Assembly: GCF_000826545.1 (NCBI RefSeq)
Contig: NZ_CDME01000008.1
Span: 1,054,001 to 1,118,000 of the forward strand
Direction of reading: 5' to 3'
Length of the DNA: 64,000 nucleotides
From: Kibdelosporangium sp. MJ126-NF4
GTDB lineage: Bacteria > Actinomycetota > Actinomycetes > Mycobacteriales > Pseudonocardiaceae
Shown: one piece after another, positions 1 through 7,972 of the stretch
How positions within the stretch are numbered: the stretch's first letter is position 1
Layout: each line of letters opens with the position of its first letter
Position numbers and translations under genes: made by a program
The notes under the pieces: model-generated
Databases searched by the model: none
Seen by the model: only the letters and a program-made list of their open reading frames with translations
What the model was told of the DNA's origin: nothing

Positions 1-177
1 CTGGTGCTGCGGCTGGACGGGAACGCGTTGACCGAGGTCGGCCGCGTGTCGCACCAGACGGGGATGATCCGGCGGTCGATGGTGATCGGCGACGAGTTGT
101 GGACGGTGTCGGACGGCGGGCTGATGGCCAGTGATCTGGACAAGCTGGGCCAGCGGGCGTGGATACCGCTTCGATGA
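1..177 (+). CDS. C-terminal end of a beta-propeller domain protein (partial)
   Basis: Frame 1 is open from the window edge to a TGA at 175-177 and gives the last 58 residues. The end of the product (IRRSMVIGDELWTVSDGGLMASDL, read in two halves around ELWTVSD, then QRAWIPLR) resembles the last blade of the actinobacterial secreted proteins with a C-terminal beta-propeller domain, which usually close with a short tail after an 'RAW-P' motif. These are cell-surface lipoproteins or secreted proteins of unknown function. The N-terminus, any signal peptide and most of the domain lie outside the window. The gene converges on the leftward prenyltransferase-like gene ending at 226. Family call is from memory of the terminal motif. 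Confidence 0.6.
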   Translation: MVLRLDGNALTEVGRVSHQTGMIRRSMVIGDELWTVSDGGLMASDLDKLGQRAWIPLR

Positions 178-203
178 GTTCTCTCGCACGCCATCCACGC
201 TAC

Positions 204-219
204 TCGAACGAGTGTTCGA
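204..219. promoter_or_regulatory. Perfect LexA/SOS-box-like palindrome
   Basis: TCGAACGAGTGTTCGA matches the actinobacterial LexA consensus TCGAAC-N4-GTTCGA at every fixed position. It lies between two converging stop codons (177 and 226), so it is not in front of any start codon visible here. It may be a chance match, a decoy site, or part of a terminator hairpin. Confidence 0.45.
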
Positions 220-225
220 TCGGCA

Positions 226-1200
226 TCACTCGATCGGGTAGCGTGGTTTTCCTTGGGCTACAAGGGAACGAGGGGTGAACACGGCATTTGTCGACGGGTC
301 GTCACGCAGCGCAGCCGTGGCGAGCAGAACGGCACCGGCGGTCCATGTGGTCCGTTCACGAGGCCAGATGACCTGGTTGGCGAACTGGTACCCGGTCCAG
401 TAGGAGCCGTCCGCGTGACGCAGTCGTTCGATGGTGGCAAGTAGCTGTGCCGCACGGGAATCGCCACCCAGCGCGAGCGTCAGCGCGAGCTCGGCTGTCT
501 CACCGCCGGTGACCCACGGCTGGTCGTCGACGCACCGGACGCCCAGCCCCGGCACGACAAACCGGTCCCACCCGTCCGACAGCCGTTGAACCGCAGACGA
601 TCCGGTGACCACATCGCAGAGAACAGGGTAGTACCAGTCCATCGAGTGCGGCTTGGCCTCGAACACCTCCGGCCGCGTGCGGATCACCGCGGCCAGGTCA
701 CCGGCCGCCGCCAGCCAGTCCGGCCGGGGCGAACCGACCCTGGCGGCGATGGCCGCGGCGCACAGCAACGACTGGTGGACACTGGAACACCCGGTGACCA
801 GGTGGATCGGGGAGGAGTCGCGCCACTGGACGGCGCCGTCGGCCGACCGCAGGCACAGCACGAACTCGATGGCCTTGCGCACAGTCGGCCACAGTTCGGC
901 GAGGAACGCGCTGTCCCACGTCAACGCGTGGTGCAGCACACCGACCGCGACATAGGCGATGAAGTTGGTGTCCTTGGCGACATCGGTGACCTGCCCGCAG
1001 CGGTACTCGGCATACCAGGAGCCGTCGGCGTTCTGGATACGCGCGAGCCAGCGGTAGGCAGCCGCCGCCTCGGCGTGGAATCCCGCGGTGTCCAGTCCCA
1101 TCGCGGCTTCCACGTGGTTCCACACGTCGAGCGGACCGTCCGGGTACCAGGGAATCGCGCCGGAGGGCTCCTGGACGGACGCGATCCACGCGGCCGTCAC
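226..1200 (-). CDS. Squalene-cyclase/prenyltransferase-like alpha-toroid protein
   Basis: The product has about 324 residues when started at the GTG (1198-1200) that overlaps the methyltransferase stop as GTGA; the open frame runs further upstream but that part is antisense-like, arginine/proline-rich and lies inside the methyltransferase. The protein shows repeated alpha-alpha toroid motifs (QEPSGAIPWYPDG near residue 8, QNADGSWY near 57, HADGSYWTGYQ near 270) typical of the prenyltransferase/squalene-oxidase repeat superfamily. It lacks a recognisable DXDD cyclase motif, so catalysis is doubtful. It is the last gene of a tightly coupled run with a glycosyltransferase and a methyltransferase; this trio recurs in actinomycetes, probably for a surface glycolipid or polysaccharide. 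The product of the pathway is not known. Confidence 0.75.
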   Translation of the reverse strand: MTAAWIASVQEPSGAIPWYPDGPLDVWNHVEAAMGLDTAGFHAEAAAAYRWLARIQNADGSWYAEYRCGQVTDVAKDTNFIAYVAVGVLHHALTWDSAFLAELWPTVRKAIEFVLCLRSADGAVQWRDSSPIHLVTGCSSVHQSLLCAAAIAARVGSPRPDWLAAAGDLAAVIRTRPEVFEAKPHSMDWYYPVLCDVVTGSSAVQRLSDGWDRFVVPGLGVRCVDDQPWVTGGETAELALTLALGGDSRAAQLLATIERLRHADGSYWTGYQFANQVIWPRERTTWTAGAVLLATAALRDDPSTNAVFTPRSLVAQGKPRYPIE

Positions 1201-1904
1201 GGCGAGATCTTGCGCGCGTAGACGACCAGGCTCTTGCCGAGGACCGGGTTGAGTGCCCGTTCGAGCAGGCCGACCAGCCGTGGCCGGGTGACGATCTCCC
1301 AGAGCAGGAAACGGTGGTAGAGGCGGACCGCGGCGGTTTCGTTCTCCGGCCCGACCGCGCATTTCAGCCACCAGTACGGCGAATGCAGCGCGTGGGCGTG
1401 GTGCGCCCCGATCGGTTCGAGCCCGGCCGAACGCAGCAGCCGCACCAGGTGCCGTCGGCGGTAGATGCGGACGTGGCCGCCTTCGACTTGGTGGTAGGAA
1501 TCGGAAAGCGCCCAGCAGACACGCTCCGTCCACCACCTCGGCACGGTCACCGCGATCACGCCGCCGGGTTTGAGGACGCGGGCCGCCTCGCCGATCATGG
1601 TGACGTCGTCCGGCACGTGTTCGAAGACCTCGGCCGCGATCACGTGGTCGAAACTGGCGTCGGGGAACGGCAGGGCGAGACCGCTGGCCCGGACCGCGAG
1701 CGTCGCGCCGGACGACTCGCCGACGTCGGCCATGGCCGCGAACATGTCGCGCACGTCCTTCAGATCGGCATCGTCGAGGTCCAGCGCGATCACGTCGGCG
1801 TCGTGCTTGGCGGCCTCGAAGGCGTGCCGCCCGCCGCCGCAGCCGAGATCCAGCACACGATCGCCGGTCCCGATCCGGAGACGCCCGAAGTGGACGGTCA
1901 GCAA
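1197..1904 (-). CDS. Class I SAM-dependent methyltransferase
   Basis: About 235 residues with the SAM-binding motif I VLDLGCGGGRHAFEAA (residues about 18-33), an acidic motif II around ALDLDDADL, a motif near FDHVIAAEVFEHVPD and the post-motif LKPGGVIAVTVPRW, the standard order of a Methyltransf_11/25 fold. The start shown is TTG at 1902-1904, inside the last codons of the glycosyltransferase gene (7-bp overlap); a CTG three bases later would give a CTGA overlap. The stop overlaps the start of the toroid gene as GTGA, so all three are translationally coupled. The acceptor is unknown; the neighbours suggest a sugar- or lipid-linked intermediate. Confidence 0.85.
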   Translation of the reverse strand: MLTVHFGRLRIGTGDRVLDLGCGGGRHAFEAAKHDADVIALDLDDADLKDVRDMFAAMADVGESSGATLAVRASGLALPFPDASFDHVIAAEVFEHVPDDVTMIGEAARVLKPGGVIAVTVPRWWTERVCWALSDSYHQVEGGHVRIYRRRHLVRLLRSAGLEPIGAHHAHALHSPYWWLKCAVGPENETAAVRLYHRFLLWEIVTRPRLVGLLERALNPVLGKSLVVYARKISP

Positions 1905-3025
1905 CTGAGCAGCTCCCGGTAGCAGTCGACGGTTTCCTCAGCCGTCCGGCGCCAGCTCAACCGGCACGAACGCGCGATACCCCGCTGCCCGAGCGCGGCG
2001 CGCCGCCCCGGATCGTCGAGCAGGTCGAGCAACGCCCGCGCCAAGGCGGCGGAATCGCCAGGCGGGACAAGGACTCCGGCGCCACCGACCACCTCGGGCA
2101 ACGCGCCGCCGGTGGTGGCGACTACCGGAACGCCACACGCCATGGCCTCGACAGCGGGCAACGAGAATCCCTCGAACAGCGACGGGACACACACGATCTC
2201 GGCGCTGGCGACAAGCGAGGCATAGTCGTCGGCGGGCAGATTCGACACGAACGTGACGCCAGGCGCTGGTTCCGCGCGGCCGATCACCACGAGTTCGCAC
2301 TCGCGCTGCTGCCGTACCTGCTCGAAAGCCACCAGCAGATGACGGAGCCCCTTGATCGGGTCGTGTGAGCTGGCGACGCAGACGATCCTGCCCGGGACGG
2401 GCTTGCCCGGCCGGAATCCCGGATCGGCCGCGAGCGGGGTGACGCGGATGCGACCGGTCCGAACACCCATCCGGGACGCGATCTCGCCACCAGAAGCCGA
2501 CGAGACCGTGAGGATCAACGGCAGCCGCCGCGCGACGCGGCTTTGCATGCGGGTGAAGGAATACCACCGTTCGGAACCCGGCTTGAGGTCACGGTCGACG
2601 GTGACCGGGTGGAGCACCGTGGCCAGCACCGGCGGCCGGAGCCCCAGTAGTCCGTAACCGAGGCTCTGGTTGTCGTGCACGACATCGAAGCGACGACGAG
2701 CCAGGTAACGCCGGACACGCAACGAGAAAGCGAGCGGTTCGGTGAACCGGCCGGACCGCATCCCACCGAACTCGATCCAGTCCGGCAGTCTCCGCAACTC
2801 GCCGAGACGCGGTGTGCGGAACGGATTCGGCTCGGCGTACAGGTCGAGCGCGGGCAGCCGGATGAGCCGGACACCGGAGTCGACCACGGGATACGGCGGC
2901 CCGGCGATGACCTCGACCCGATGCCCCAGCGCCACGAGCTCCCGACTCAGATGTCTGATGTAGACACCTTGGCCGCCGCAGTGTTCCTTGCCGCGATACG
3001 ACAGCAGCGCGACCCGGAGGCTCAC
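1898..3025 (-). CDS. Family 4 glycosyltransferase
   Basis: 375 residues with a GT-B fold. The N-terminal half has the glycine-rich acceptor-side loop (GGQGVYIRHLSRELVALGH) and the C-terminal half the nucleotide-sugar-binding E-x7-E motif in LFEGFSLPAVEAMACGVPVV followed by GGALPEVVGGAGVLVPPGD. The family transfers a sugar from an NDP-sugar with retention of configuration, in the cytoplasm or at the inner membrane face. The start is GTG at 3023-3025, only three bases after the stop of the caspase-like gene upstream, and the 3' end overlaps the methyltransferase. Substrate is not identifiable from sequence. Confidence 0.9.
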   Translation of the reverse strand: MSLRVALLSYRGKEHCGGQGVYIRHLSRELVALGHRVEVIAGPPYPVVDSGVRLIRLPALDLYAEPNPFRTPRLGELRRLPDWIEFGGMRSGRFTEPLAFSLRVRRYLARRRFDVVHDNQSLGYGLLGLRPPVLATVLHPVTVDRDLKPGSERWYSFTRMQSRVARRLPLILTVSSASGGEIASRMGVRTGRIRVTPLAADPGFRPGKPVPGRIVCVASSHDPIKGLRHLLVAFEQVRQQRECELVVIGRAEPAPGVTFVSNLPADDYASLVASAEIVCVPSLFEGFSLPAVEAMACGVPVVATTGGALPEVVGGAGVLVPPGDSAALARALLDLLDDPGRRAALGQRGIARSCRLSWRRTAEETVDCYRELLSC

Positions 3026-3028
3026 CGC

Positions 3029-5476
3029 TCACCCGCCGAGTTCGCGCACCCTTGCCTCGATCTTGACCGTGTCGGGGTGGTTGTCCCGTCCGTGCAGGCG
3101 TTTCGAGCGTTCGACGAAAGGACTGAGCCCGGCCGGGTCGTCCCAGTACAGGAAGACGCCGACCTCGACCGCGCGCGGATCGTCATCGCTCAGCCCTGCC
3201 ACGAATTCGGCGAGGCGGCGTCGGTTCTCGAAAAACATCGGGGGGGGGTTGCCTGATTTCGAGGTGTGGAAGTCGTGGTTCAGGCGGGCGTTGATGGTCA
3301 CCGGGTGGTCCGGGCCGAGCGCGTCCTGCGCGTCGGGGATCAGCTCGGCCGACAGCCGTGCGGATTCCACGGCGTCGTGGAGCTTTCCGGTGGCTACCGC
3401 ATGCAGGTGCCGGGCGTGCAAGGTTTCCTCGTGGTCTGCTCCGAGGTGCGCGGTGGCGTCCGTGATCACCGACCTCAGATGCGCCTCCGACGCTCCGGCT
3501 TGCTCGGTTTCGAAGAGCAGGTAGCCGATGTTGTTGCGGATGATGAACAGCTCGGGGTCGGTCGCGGCGAGGGACTGCTCGGCGAGTTGGAGTAGTGACT
3601 CGAACCCGCTCAGGGCTTGGGCAAGATCGCCGAGTTTCACCAATGAAGTCAGGTAGCGGGCCTTGGCGATGATCGCGGGCCGCGAGTGCTCACCCACGGC
3701 TGAGGCGAGTTCGGTACTCCAGACTTCCCATACCGCGTGATTCTCGGCGGGTACCGAGGAACCGCGATTCTCCAGGCATTCCACCACCTCGTCGTAACGA
3801 CCGGCCCGCAGGAGATGGTTGGCCAACGCGGCATCGGCGTAGATCTGCTCTGGCCCTCCGGACGCCCGGTCGGCGTGCGGTGCCAGAACCAGCAGCGCGT
3901 CGGCGATCGCCGAGTGGGCTCGGCTGCTGCCAGGCATCTCCTCGAAGGTCCGTGCGACGGTTTCGTGGGGCGTTCCCGGCGCCAAGCGGGTGACGAAGCT
4001 GTTCTGCACGGCGAAGTCGCGGATCGCGCTGATCGGCCGCCCGCTTGCGGCGACCAGCACCGTGGCGGGAACTCTTGCCTTACCGGTCGCGTTCAGCAGA
4101 TCCGGCAAGCCGGGGAGGTCGAGCGCTTCCTCGCCGGAGCCCTCCATCCAGTCGATGTCCGGTTCGGTGTCGGCCGGAGCGGCGTCGAGCGGCCTGGCGA
4201 GCCGGACAGTGGCCTGCGCGGGGGAAGACCTCTGCGTGGTCATCACGACCTGGGCGTTGCTCAGTGACGTCAGTGCACTGAACAGTCGGCCCGCCACCCT
4301 GCTTGGCAGATCTTCGATACCGTCGACAGCGATCCGGACCTGTGTGCGGCACAGCCGCAACGGCCCCGCGACAGCCCGTTCGAACGCGTCAGCCACCTTC
4401 CACTGCTCAGGATCCGCCGCGGATTCGAATTCGACGGCGGCGGCCGCGAAAGCGGACACGGTGCGGCTGAGTTGACGGGCCAGTTCGTTCGCGATCACCT
4501 CAAGGGTGTCCGAGCCGGACATGAAGATCACCGCGTCCATCAGCTTCGGCGGCAGTAGTTCCGGTGCTATCGACGGCCTGGCGAGCGCGGCTGTCAGGCG
4601 GGACTTGCCCGAACCCGACGGGCCGCGCACCGAGATCGTCCTGACGCCCGTCATCAGGTGCACGACGACTTCCCTGAGCTCCTGCGTCACGACGTAGTCC
4701 CGTGTCAGCCTGTCGATCAGGTCGGCGGCGGGATTGTCGGCGGCCATGGAGGAACGCCAGACCTCGGAAGTGTTCCTGGCCAGCCACAGGCCCTCGTCGC
4801 CCGCGGTGATCTCGCGTCTGCCGTCGAACGCCAGGTGCACGGCGGTCTGCGCCGGGCACAGCTCGGACAGCACGACTTTCATGTCCGGGCAACGCAACCG
4901 TTCGCCCAGCGTCGGGTGCCCGGAGCGCAGGACGTGCACCAGTTGTCTGCTGAAGCAGCCGTTGGCGGCGGTGCGTTCGTCGGACGCGGTGAGCACCTCG
5001 AACCGGCGACCGGCCTGCCCGACGATCTGGATCCACCGGTTTCCCGCCTGCTGCGCGGCGAGCCCGGCGTGGCAGGTGTCCAACAGCAGCACCAGGCCGT
5101 CCAGCAGCGAGTGCTGGCCGAGCAGTTCGCGGATCCGTTGCGCCAGCAGGAAAGCCGTGCGACTGGTCGGCGGCAGCGTGGTGTCCCTGACCAGGTAGTA
5201 GAAGTCGTCGTAGGTGTATTCGCCGTGTCCGACCAACGCGATGAACAGCGTGGCCTCGTCTTCCGACGCCCGCTCGAAGGCCTTCGTCACGGCGTCGTCC
5301 AGCTCGGTGACAGTCGGGTCGACGAGCAGCGGGGTGCCTTCGATCGCTGGTACACAACCGCCGATCGAGGGATCCAGCAGTGTTTCGGCCATCTCGCGGG
5401 CCGCGCCCGGCAGGAACGACAGCGGATTCAGCTCCTCGCACTGGGACGCGATCACCAGCGCACGCCGTTTGTCCAC
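3029..5476 (-). CDS. Caspase-like peptidase fused to P-loop NTPase and TPR repeats
   Basis: 815 residues in three parts. Residues about 1-240 are a caspase (C14)-like domain: the catalytic His is H84 in LVGHGEYTYDD and the Cys is C135 in LLLDTCHAG, the D-x-C-H-[AS]-G signature of metacaspases. Residues about 250-480 carry an NTPase with Walker A GPSGSGKS (285-292) and a Walker-B-like strand IAVDGIEDL. Residues about 540-800 are helical TPR-type repeats (LGADHEETLHARH, LGPDHPVTINARL are typical). This is a STAND-like switch: TPRs sense, NTPase oligomerises, caspase cuts. It diverges from an alpha/beta hydrolase 23 bp away and is followed after three bases by a glycosyltransferase gene. A run of nine G (plus strand, about 3240-3248) codes for consecutive prolines. 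Target and trigger are unknown. Confidence 0.85.
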   Translation of the reverse strand: MDKRRALVIASQCEELNPLSFLPGAAREMAETLLDPSIGGCVPAIEGTPLLVDPTVTELDDAVTKAFERASEDEATLFIALVGHGEYTYDDFYYLVRDTTLPPTSRTAFLLAQRIRELLGQHSLLDGLVLLLDTCHAGLAAQQAGNRWIQIVGQAGRRFEVLTASDERTAANGCFSRQLVHVLRSGHPTLGERLRCPDMKVVLSELCPAQTAVHLAFDGRREITAGDEGLWLARNTSEVWRSSMAADNPAADLIDRLTRDYVVTQELREVVVHLMTGVRTISVRGPSGSGKSRLTAALARPSIAPELLPPKLMDAVIFMSGSDTLEVIANELARQLSRTVSAFAAAAVEFESAADPEQWKVADAFERAVAGPLRLCRTQVRIAVDGIEDLPSRVAGRLFSALTSLSNAQVVMTTQRSSPAQATVRLARPLDAAPADTEPDIDWMEGSGEEALDLPGLPDLLNATGKARVPATVLVAASGRPISAIRDFAVQNSFVTRLAPGTPHETVARTFEEMPGSSRAHSAIADALLVLAPHADRASGGPEQIYADAALANHLLRAGRYDEVVECLENRGSSVPAENHAVWEVWSTELASAVGEHSRPAIIAKARYLTSLVKLGDLAQALSGFESLLQLAEQSLAATDPELFIIRNNIGYLLFETEQAGASEAHLRSVITDATAHLGADHEETLHARHLHAVATGKLHDAVESARLSAELIPDAQDALGPDHPVTINARLNHDFHTSKSGNPPPMFFENRRRLAEFVAGLSDDDPRAVEVGVFLYWDDPAGLSPFVERSKRLHGRDNHPDTVKIEARVRELGG

Positions 5477-5499
5477 ATGGTCACGATAGCCTCACCGGT

Positions 5500-6411
5500 A
5501 TGGCGGAGGTCGTACTCGTCCACGGGATCGCGCAGGAGCAGAAGTCTGCGGACGGCCTGGAGGCCGACTGGTTGCCCAGCCTGGCCGGTGGTGTCCGGGT
5601 CGCCGGGTATCCGGAGCTGGCCGACCGGTTGTGGCGCACCAGGGACATCGACGTCCGGATGGCGTTCTACGGTGACCTGTTCCTGCCTCGCGACCAGCAG
5701 GGCGGTGCCGAGGAGCTGACCGGTGCCGAGTGGGAGTTCGCCGAGCAGCTCGGGCTGGAGTGGCTGCGCCGGGCCGCTGAGGACGCCAGCCGCGAGTCGG
5801 AGCGGGTGGCGGCGGCTCGTGAGCTCGACGGGCAGGCAGGGGAGCCTCAGGGCGCGCGTGCCACGCTCCGGCCGGTGATCAACAGCCTGACCAGGGTCAA
5901 GCCGTTCGCACGGTTCGGTGTCGCGCTGGCCGAGCGGGTCGTGGTGAAGGCGTTGCGCCAGGTCACGCGGTATCTGACCGACGAGGACACGCGGATGGAG
6001 GTGCAACGCCGCGTCGGTGCCCTGATCGGCGAGGACACCAAGGTCGTCGTGGCCCACTCGCTGGGCTCGGTGGTCGCCTACGAGGCCGCGCACCAGCTCG
6101 GCCACCCGCTGCCGCTGCTGGTCACGTGCGGCTCGCCGCTCGGGCTGCGCAGCGTTGTGTACGACCGGCTGCGGCCGCAGCCCCCGGCGGTCCCGCCGCG
6201 GCTCGGGCGCTGGGTCAACGTGGTCGACCAGGACGATCTGGTGGCCGCTCGGCCCGAGCTGACCTCGATGTTCCCCGGTGCCCATGGAGTGCTCGAGAGC
6301 GTCTACACGGTCGACAACGGCGCAAAACCGCACGAAGCGGGCTTCTACCTGGCCAAGAGGCAGATTGGACTGCCCGTCGCGGAAACGTTGACTGGACTTC
6401 ACAGCCAGTGA
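5500..6411 (+). CDS. Lipase-like alpha/beta hydrolase paired with the caspase gene
   Basis: About 303 residues from ATG at 5500. It begins MAEVVLVHGIAQEQKSADGL, with the oxyanion-side HG motif at residues 8-9, and carries the nucleophile elbow VVAHSLGSVVAYEA (G-x-S-x-G type, written A-H-S-L-G). A late Asp (VDQDDLVAARPE) and a His (AHGVLESVYTV or KPHEAGFYL) could complete the triad. The order is that of lipase/esterase-type cytoplasmic hydrolases; no signal peptide is visible. The start is 23 bp from the start of the caspase-NTPase-TPR gene on the other strand, so both promoters must share this gap and the neighbouring coding ends. An effector or regulatory partner of the caspase protein is an inference from this layout. 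Confidence 0.8.
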   Translation: MAEVVLVHGIAQEQKSADGLEADWLPSLAGGVRVAGYPELADRLWRTRDIDVRMAFYGDLFLPRDQQGGAEELTGAEWEFAEQLGLEWLRRAAEDASRESERVAAARELDGQAGEPQGARATLRPVINSLTRVKPFARFGVALAERVVVKALRQVTRYLTDEDTRMEVQRRVGALIGEDTKVVVAHSLGSVVAYEAAHQLGHPLPLLVTCGSPLGLRSVVYDRLRPQPPAVPPRLGRWVNVVDQDDLVAARPELTSMFPGAHGVLESVYTVDNGAKPHEAGFYLAKRQIGLPVAETLTGLHSQ

Positions 6412-6429
6412 CGAGGTGTACTCAAGGCA

Positions 6430-6462
6430 GCGGTACGGCGGTCTGGGGGTACGCCGTGCCGC
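6430..6462. terminator. Stem-loop after the hydrolase gene
   Basis: Inverted repeat 6430-6440 / 6452-6462 pairs 10 of 11 bases around an 11-nt loop, 19 bp after the hydrolase stop. It has no T-tract, as is common in actinomycetes. A second, wider inverted repeat (GGTGTACTC at 6415-6423, GAGTACACC at 6493-6501) encloses it. Confidence 0.5.
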
Positions 6463-6507
6463 GTCTCCGTCTTGACGGCGCATGGTTCGCCGGAGTACAC
6501 CTAGCTA

Positions 6508-6521
6508 TGTAAACGTTTTCA
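6508..6521. promoter_or_regulatory. LacI-family operator upstream of GH28 gene
   Basis: TGTAAACGTTTTCA fits the LacI/GalR-type pattern TG-N-AA-N-CG-N-TT-N-CA with the central CG dyad. It sits 29 bp before the GH28 start and just downstream of a possible promoter (TTGACG at 6472-6477, 18-bp gap, TACACC at 6496-6501), the place for repression by a sugar-responsive LacI protein. The regulator is not in the window. Confidence 0.65.
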
Positions 6522-6549
6522 TGCCGCCGCGTGATCCGAAAGGACCGTC

Positions 6550-7941
6550 ATGGCGACTGACCGCTCGCGGCGAACGTTCCTCAAGACGACAGGCCTGGTC
6601 ACGGCCGGTTTGATGGCTCCACACACGGCGGCTGCGGCCGAGGCGTCGCCGTGGGACCGGGTGCCGGTGATCCTCTCCCGGATCGTCCCGCCGACCTTCC
6701 CGGACGTCACCTTCGACGTCACGGCGCACGGCGCGAAAGGCGACGGCAAGACCAAGAACACCAAGGCGTTCGCCCATGCCGTCGAGGCCTGCGCCAAGGC
6801 CGGTGGCGGCCGGGTGGTCGTGCCGCCCGGCAGCTTCCTGACCGGGCCGATCACGTTGCTCAGCGGCGTCAACCTGGTCGTCTCGGCCGGGGCGACGGTC
6901 AAGTTCAGCACCGACCCGAAGGACTACCCGCGGGTGTTCACCCGCTGGCAGGGCATCGAGTGCGTGAACTACTCGCCGTTCGTCTACGCCCGCGGCCAGC
7001 GGAACGTCGCGATCACCGGGTCCGGCACGATCGACGGCCAGGGACCGTCCGGCCCATGGTTCGACTACGACGACAAACGCGGCCCGGACTGGGACCGGCT
7101 GCAGCAGATGGCCGTCGACAAGGTGCCCGTGACCGGCAGGATCTTCGGCTCCGGGCACTACCTCAAGCCGAACATGATCCAGTTCTACGAGTGCCGCAAC
7201 GTGCTCGTCGACGGCGTGACCCTGCGCAGTCCGGCGATGTGGACCATCCACCCGGTGCTGGCCAGTAACGTGACTGTGCGAAATGTGAAGGTCCACAGCC
7301 GGGGTGGCATGGTCGACGGCTGCGACCCGGAGGCCAGTTCCGACGTGCACATCACCGGCTGCCAGTTCGACACCGGCGACGACGGCGTGGCGGTGAAGTC
7401 CGGCAGGGACACCGACGGCCGCCGTGTCGGCGTGCCGTCGGAGAACATCGTGATCCAGAACTGCACGCACCTGGGCCGCTGGGGCGCGCTGACGGTCGGC
7501 AGCGAGATGTCCGGCGGCGTGCGCAACGTCTTCTTCGAGGACTGCACCATCAGGAAGGGCCCGTCGTACAGCGCGTTCCACGTGCTGTACATCAAGACCA
7601 ACAAGCGTCGAGGCGGCACGGTCGAAGGCGTGCACGCGCGCCGCATCAGGGCCAGTGACGTGCAGCGCGAGGCGATCAGCGTGACCATGAACTACAGCCT
7701 GACCGGGCCGGGATTCGGGCCGATCGTGAACCCGACCGTCCGGGACATCACCGTCGAGGACATGACTGTCGACGGTGCCAGCCACGCGCTCAGCCTCGAC
7801 GGCATGAGTGAGTCGCGGATCACCGGGGTGGCGATCACCACCAGCACGTTCACCAGGATCGGCACGGCGACGCCGAAGGTCGGGAATGCGGACAAACCGG
7901 TGTACAGCGGCGTTACGGTGAACGGCAAACCGTTGACCTGA
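6550..7941 (+). CDS. Secreted glycoside hydrolase family 28 (polygalacturonase-like), Tat substrate
   Basis: 463 residues. The N-terminus MATDRSRRTFLKTTGL matches the twin-arginine consensus (S/T-R-R-x-F-L-K), followed by a short hydrophobic stretch and an AAAAEA-type cleavage region, so the folded enzyme should be exported by Tat. The body begins with VTAHGAKGDGKTKNTKAF, the usual start of a right-handed parallel beta-helix pectinase. GH28-like active-site segments are DTGDDGVAVKSG (motif with paired Asp), GRWGALTVGSEMSGG and LYIKTNKRRGG (RIK-like loop). It would cleave galacturonan or a related plant pectic chain. RBS AAAGGA lies 8 bases before ATG. A LacI-type operator in front suggests induction by the breakdown sugar. 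Confidence 0.88.
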   Translation: MATDRSRRTFLKTTGLVTAGLMAPHTAAAAEASPWDRVPVILSRIVPPTFPDVTFDVTAHGAKGDGKTKNTKAFAHAVEACAKAGGGRVVVPPGSFLTGPITLLSGVNLVVSAGATVKFSTDPKDYPRVFTRWQGIECVNYSPFVYARGQRNVAITGSGTIDGQGPSGPWFDYDDKRGPDWDRLQQMAVDKVPVTGRIFGSGHYLKPNMIQFYECRNVLVDGVTLRSPAMWTIHPVLASNVTVRNVKVHSRGGMVDGCDPEASSDVHITGCQFDTGDDGVAVKSGRDTDGRRVGVPSENIVIQNCTHLGRWGALTVGSEMSGGVRNVFFEDCTIRKGPSYSAFHVLYIKTNKRRGGTVEGVHARRIRASDVQREAISVTMNYSLTGPGFGPIVNPTVRDITVEDMTVDGASHALSLDGMSESRITGVAITTSTFTRIGTATPKVGNADKPVYSGVTVNGKPLT

Positions 7942-7972
7942 TGCGGATTCCCGCGGCAGGGACGACGATGGG

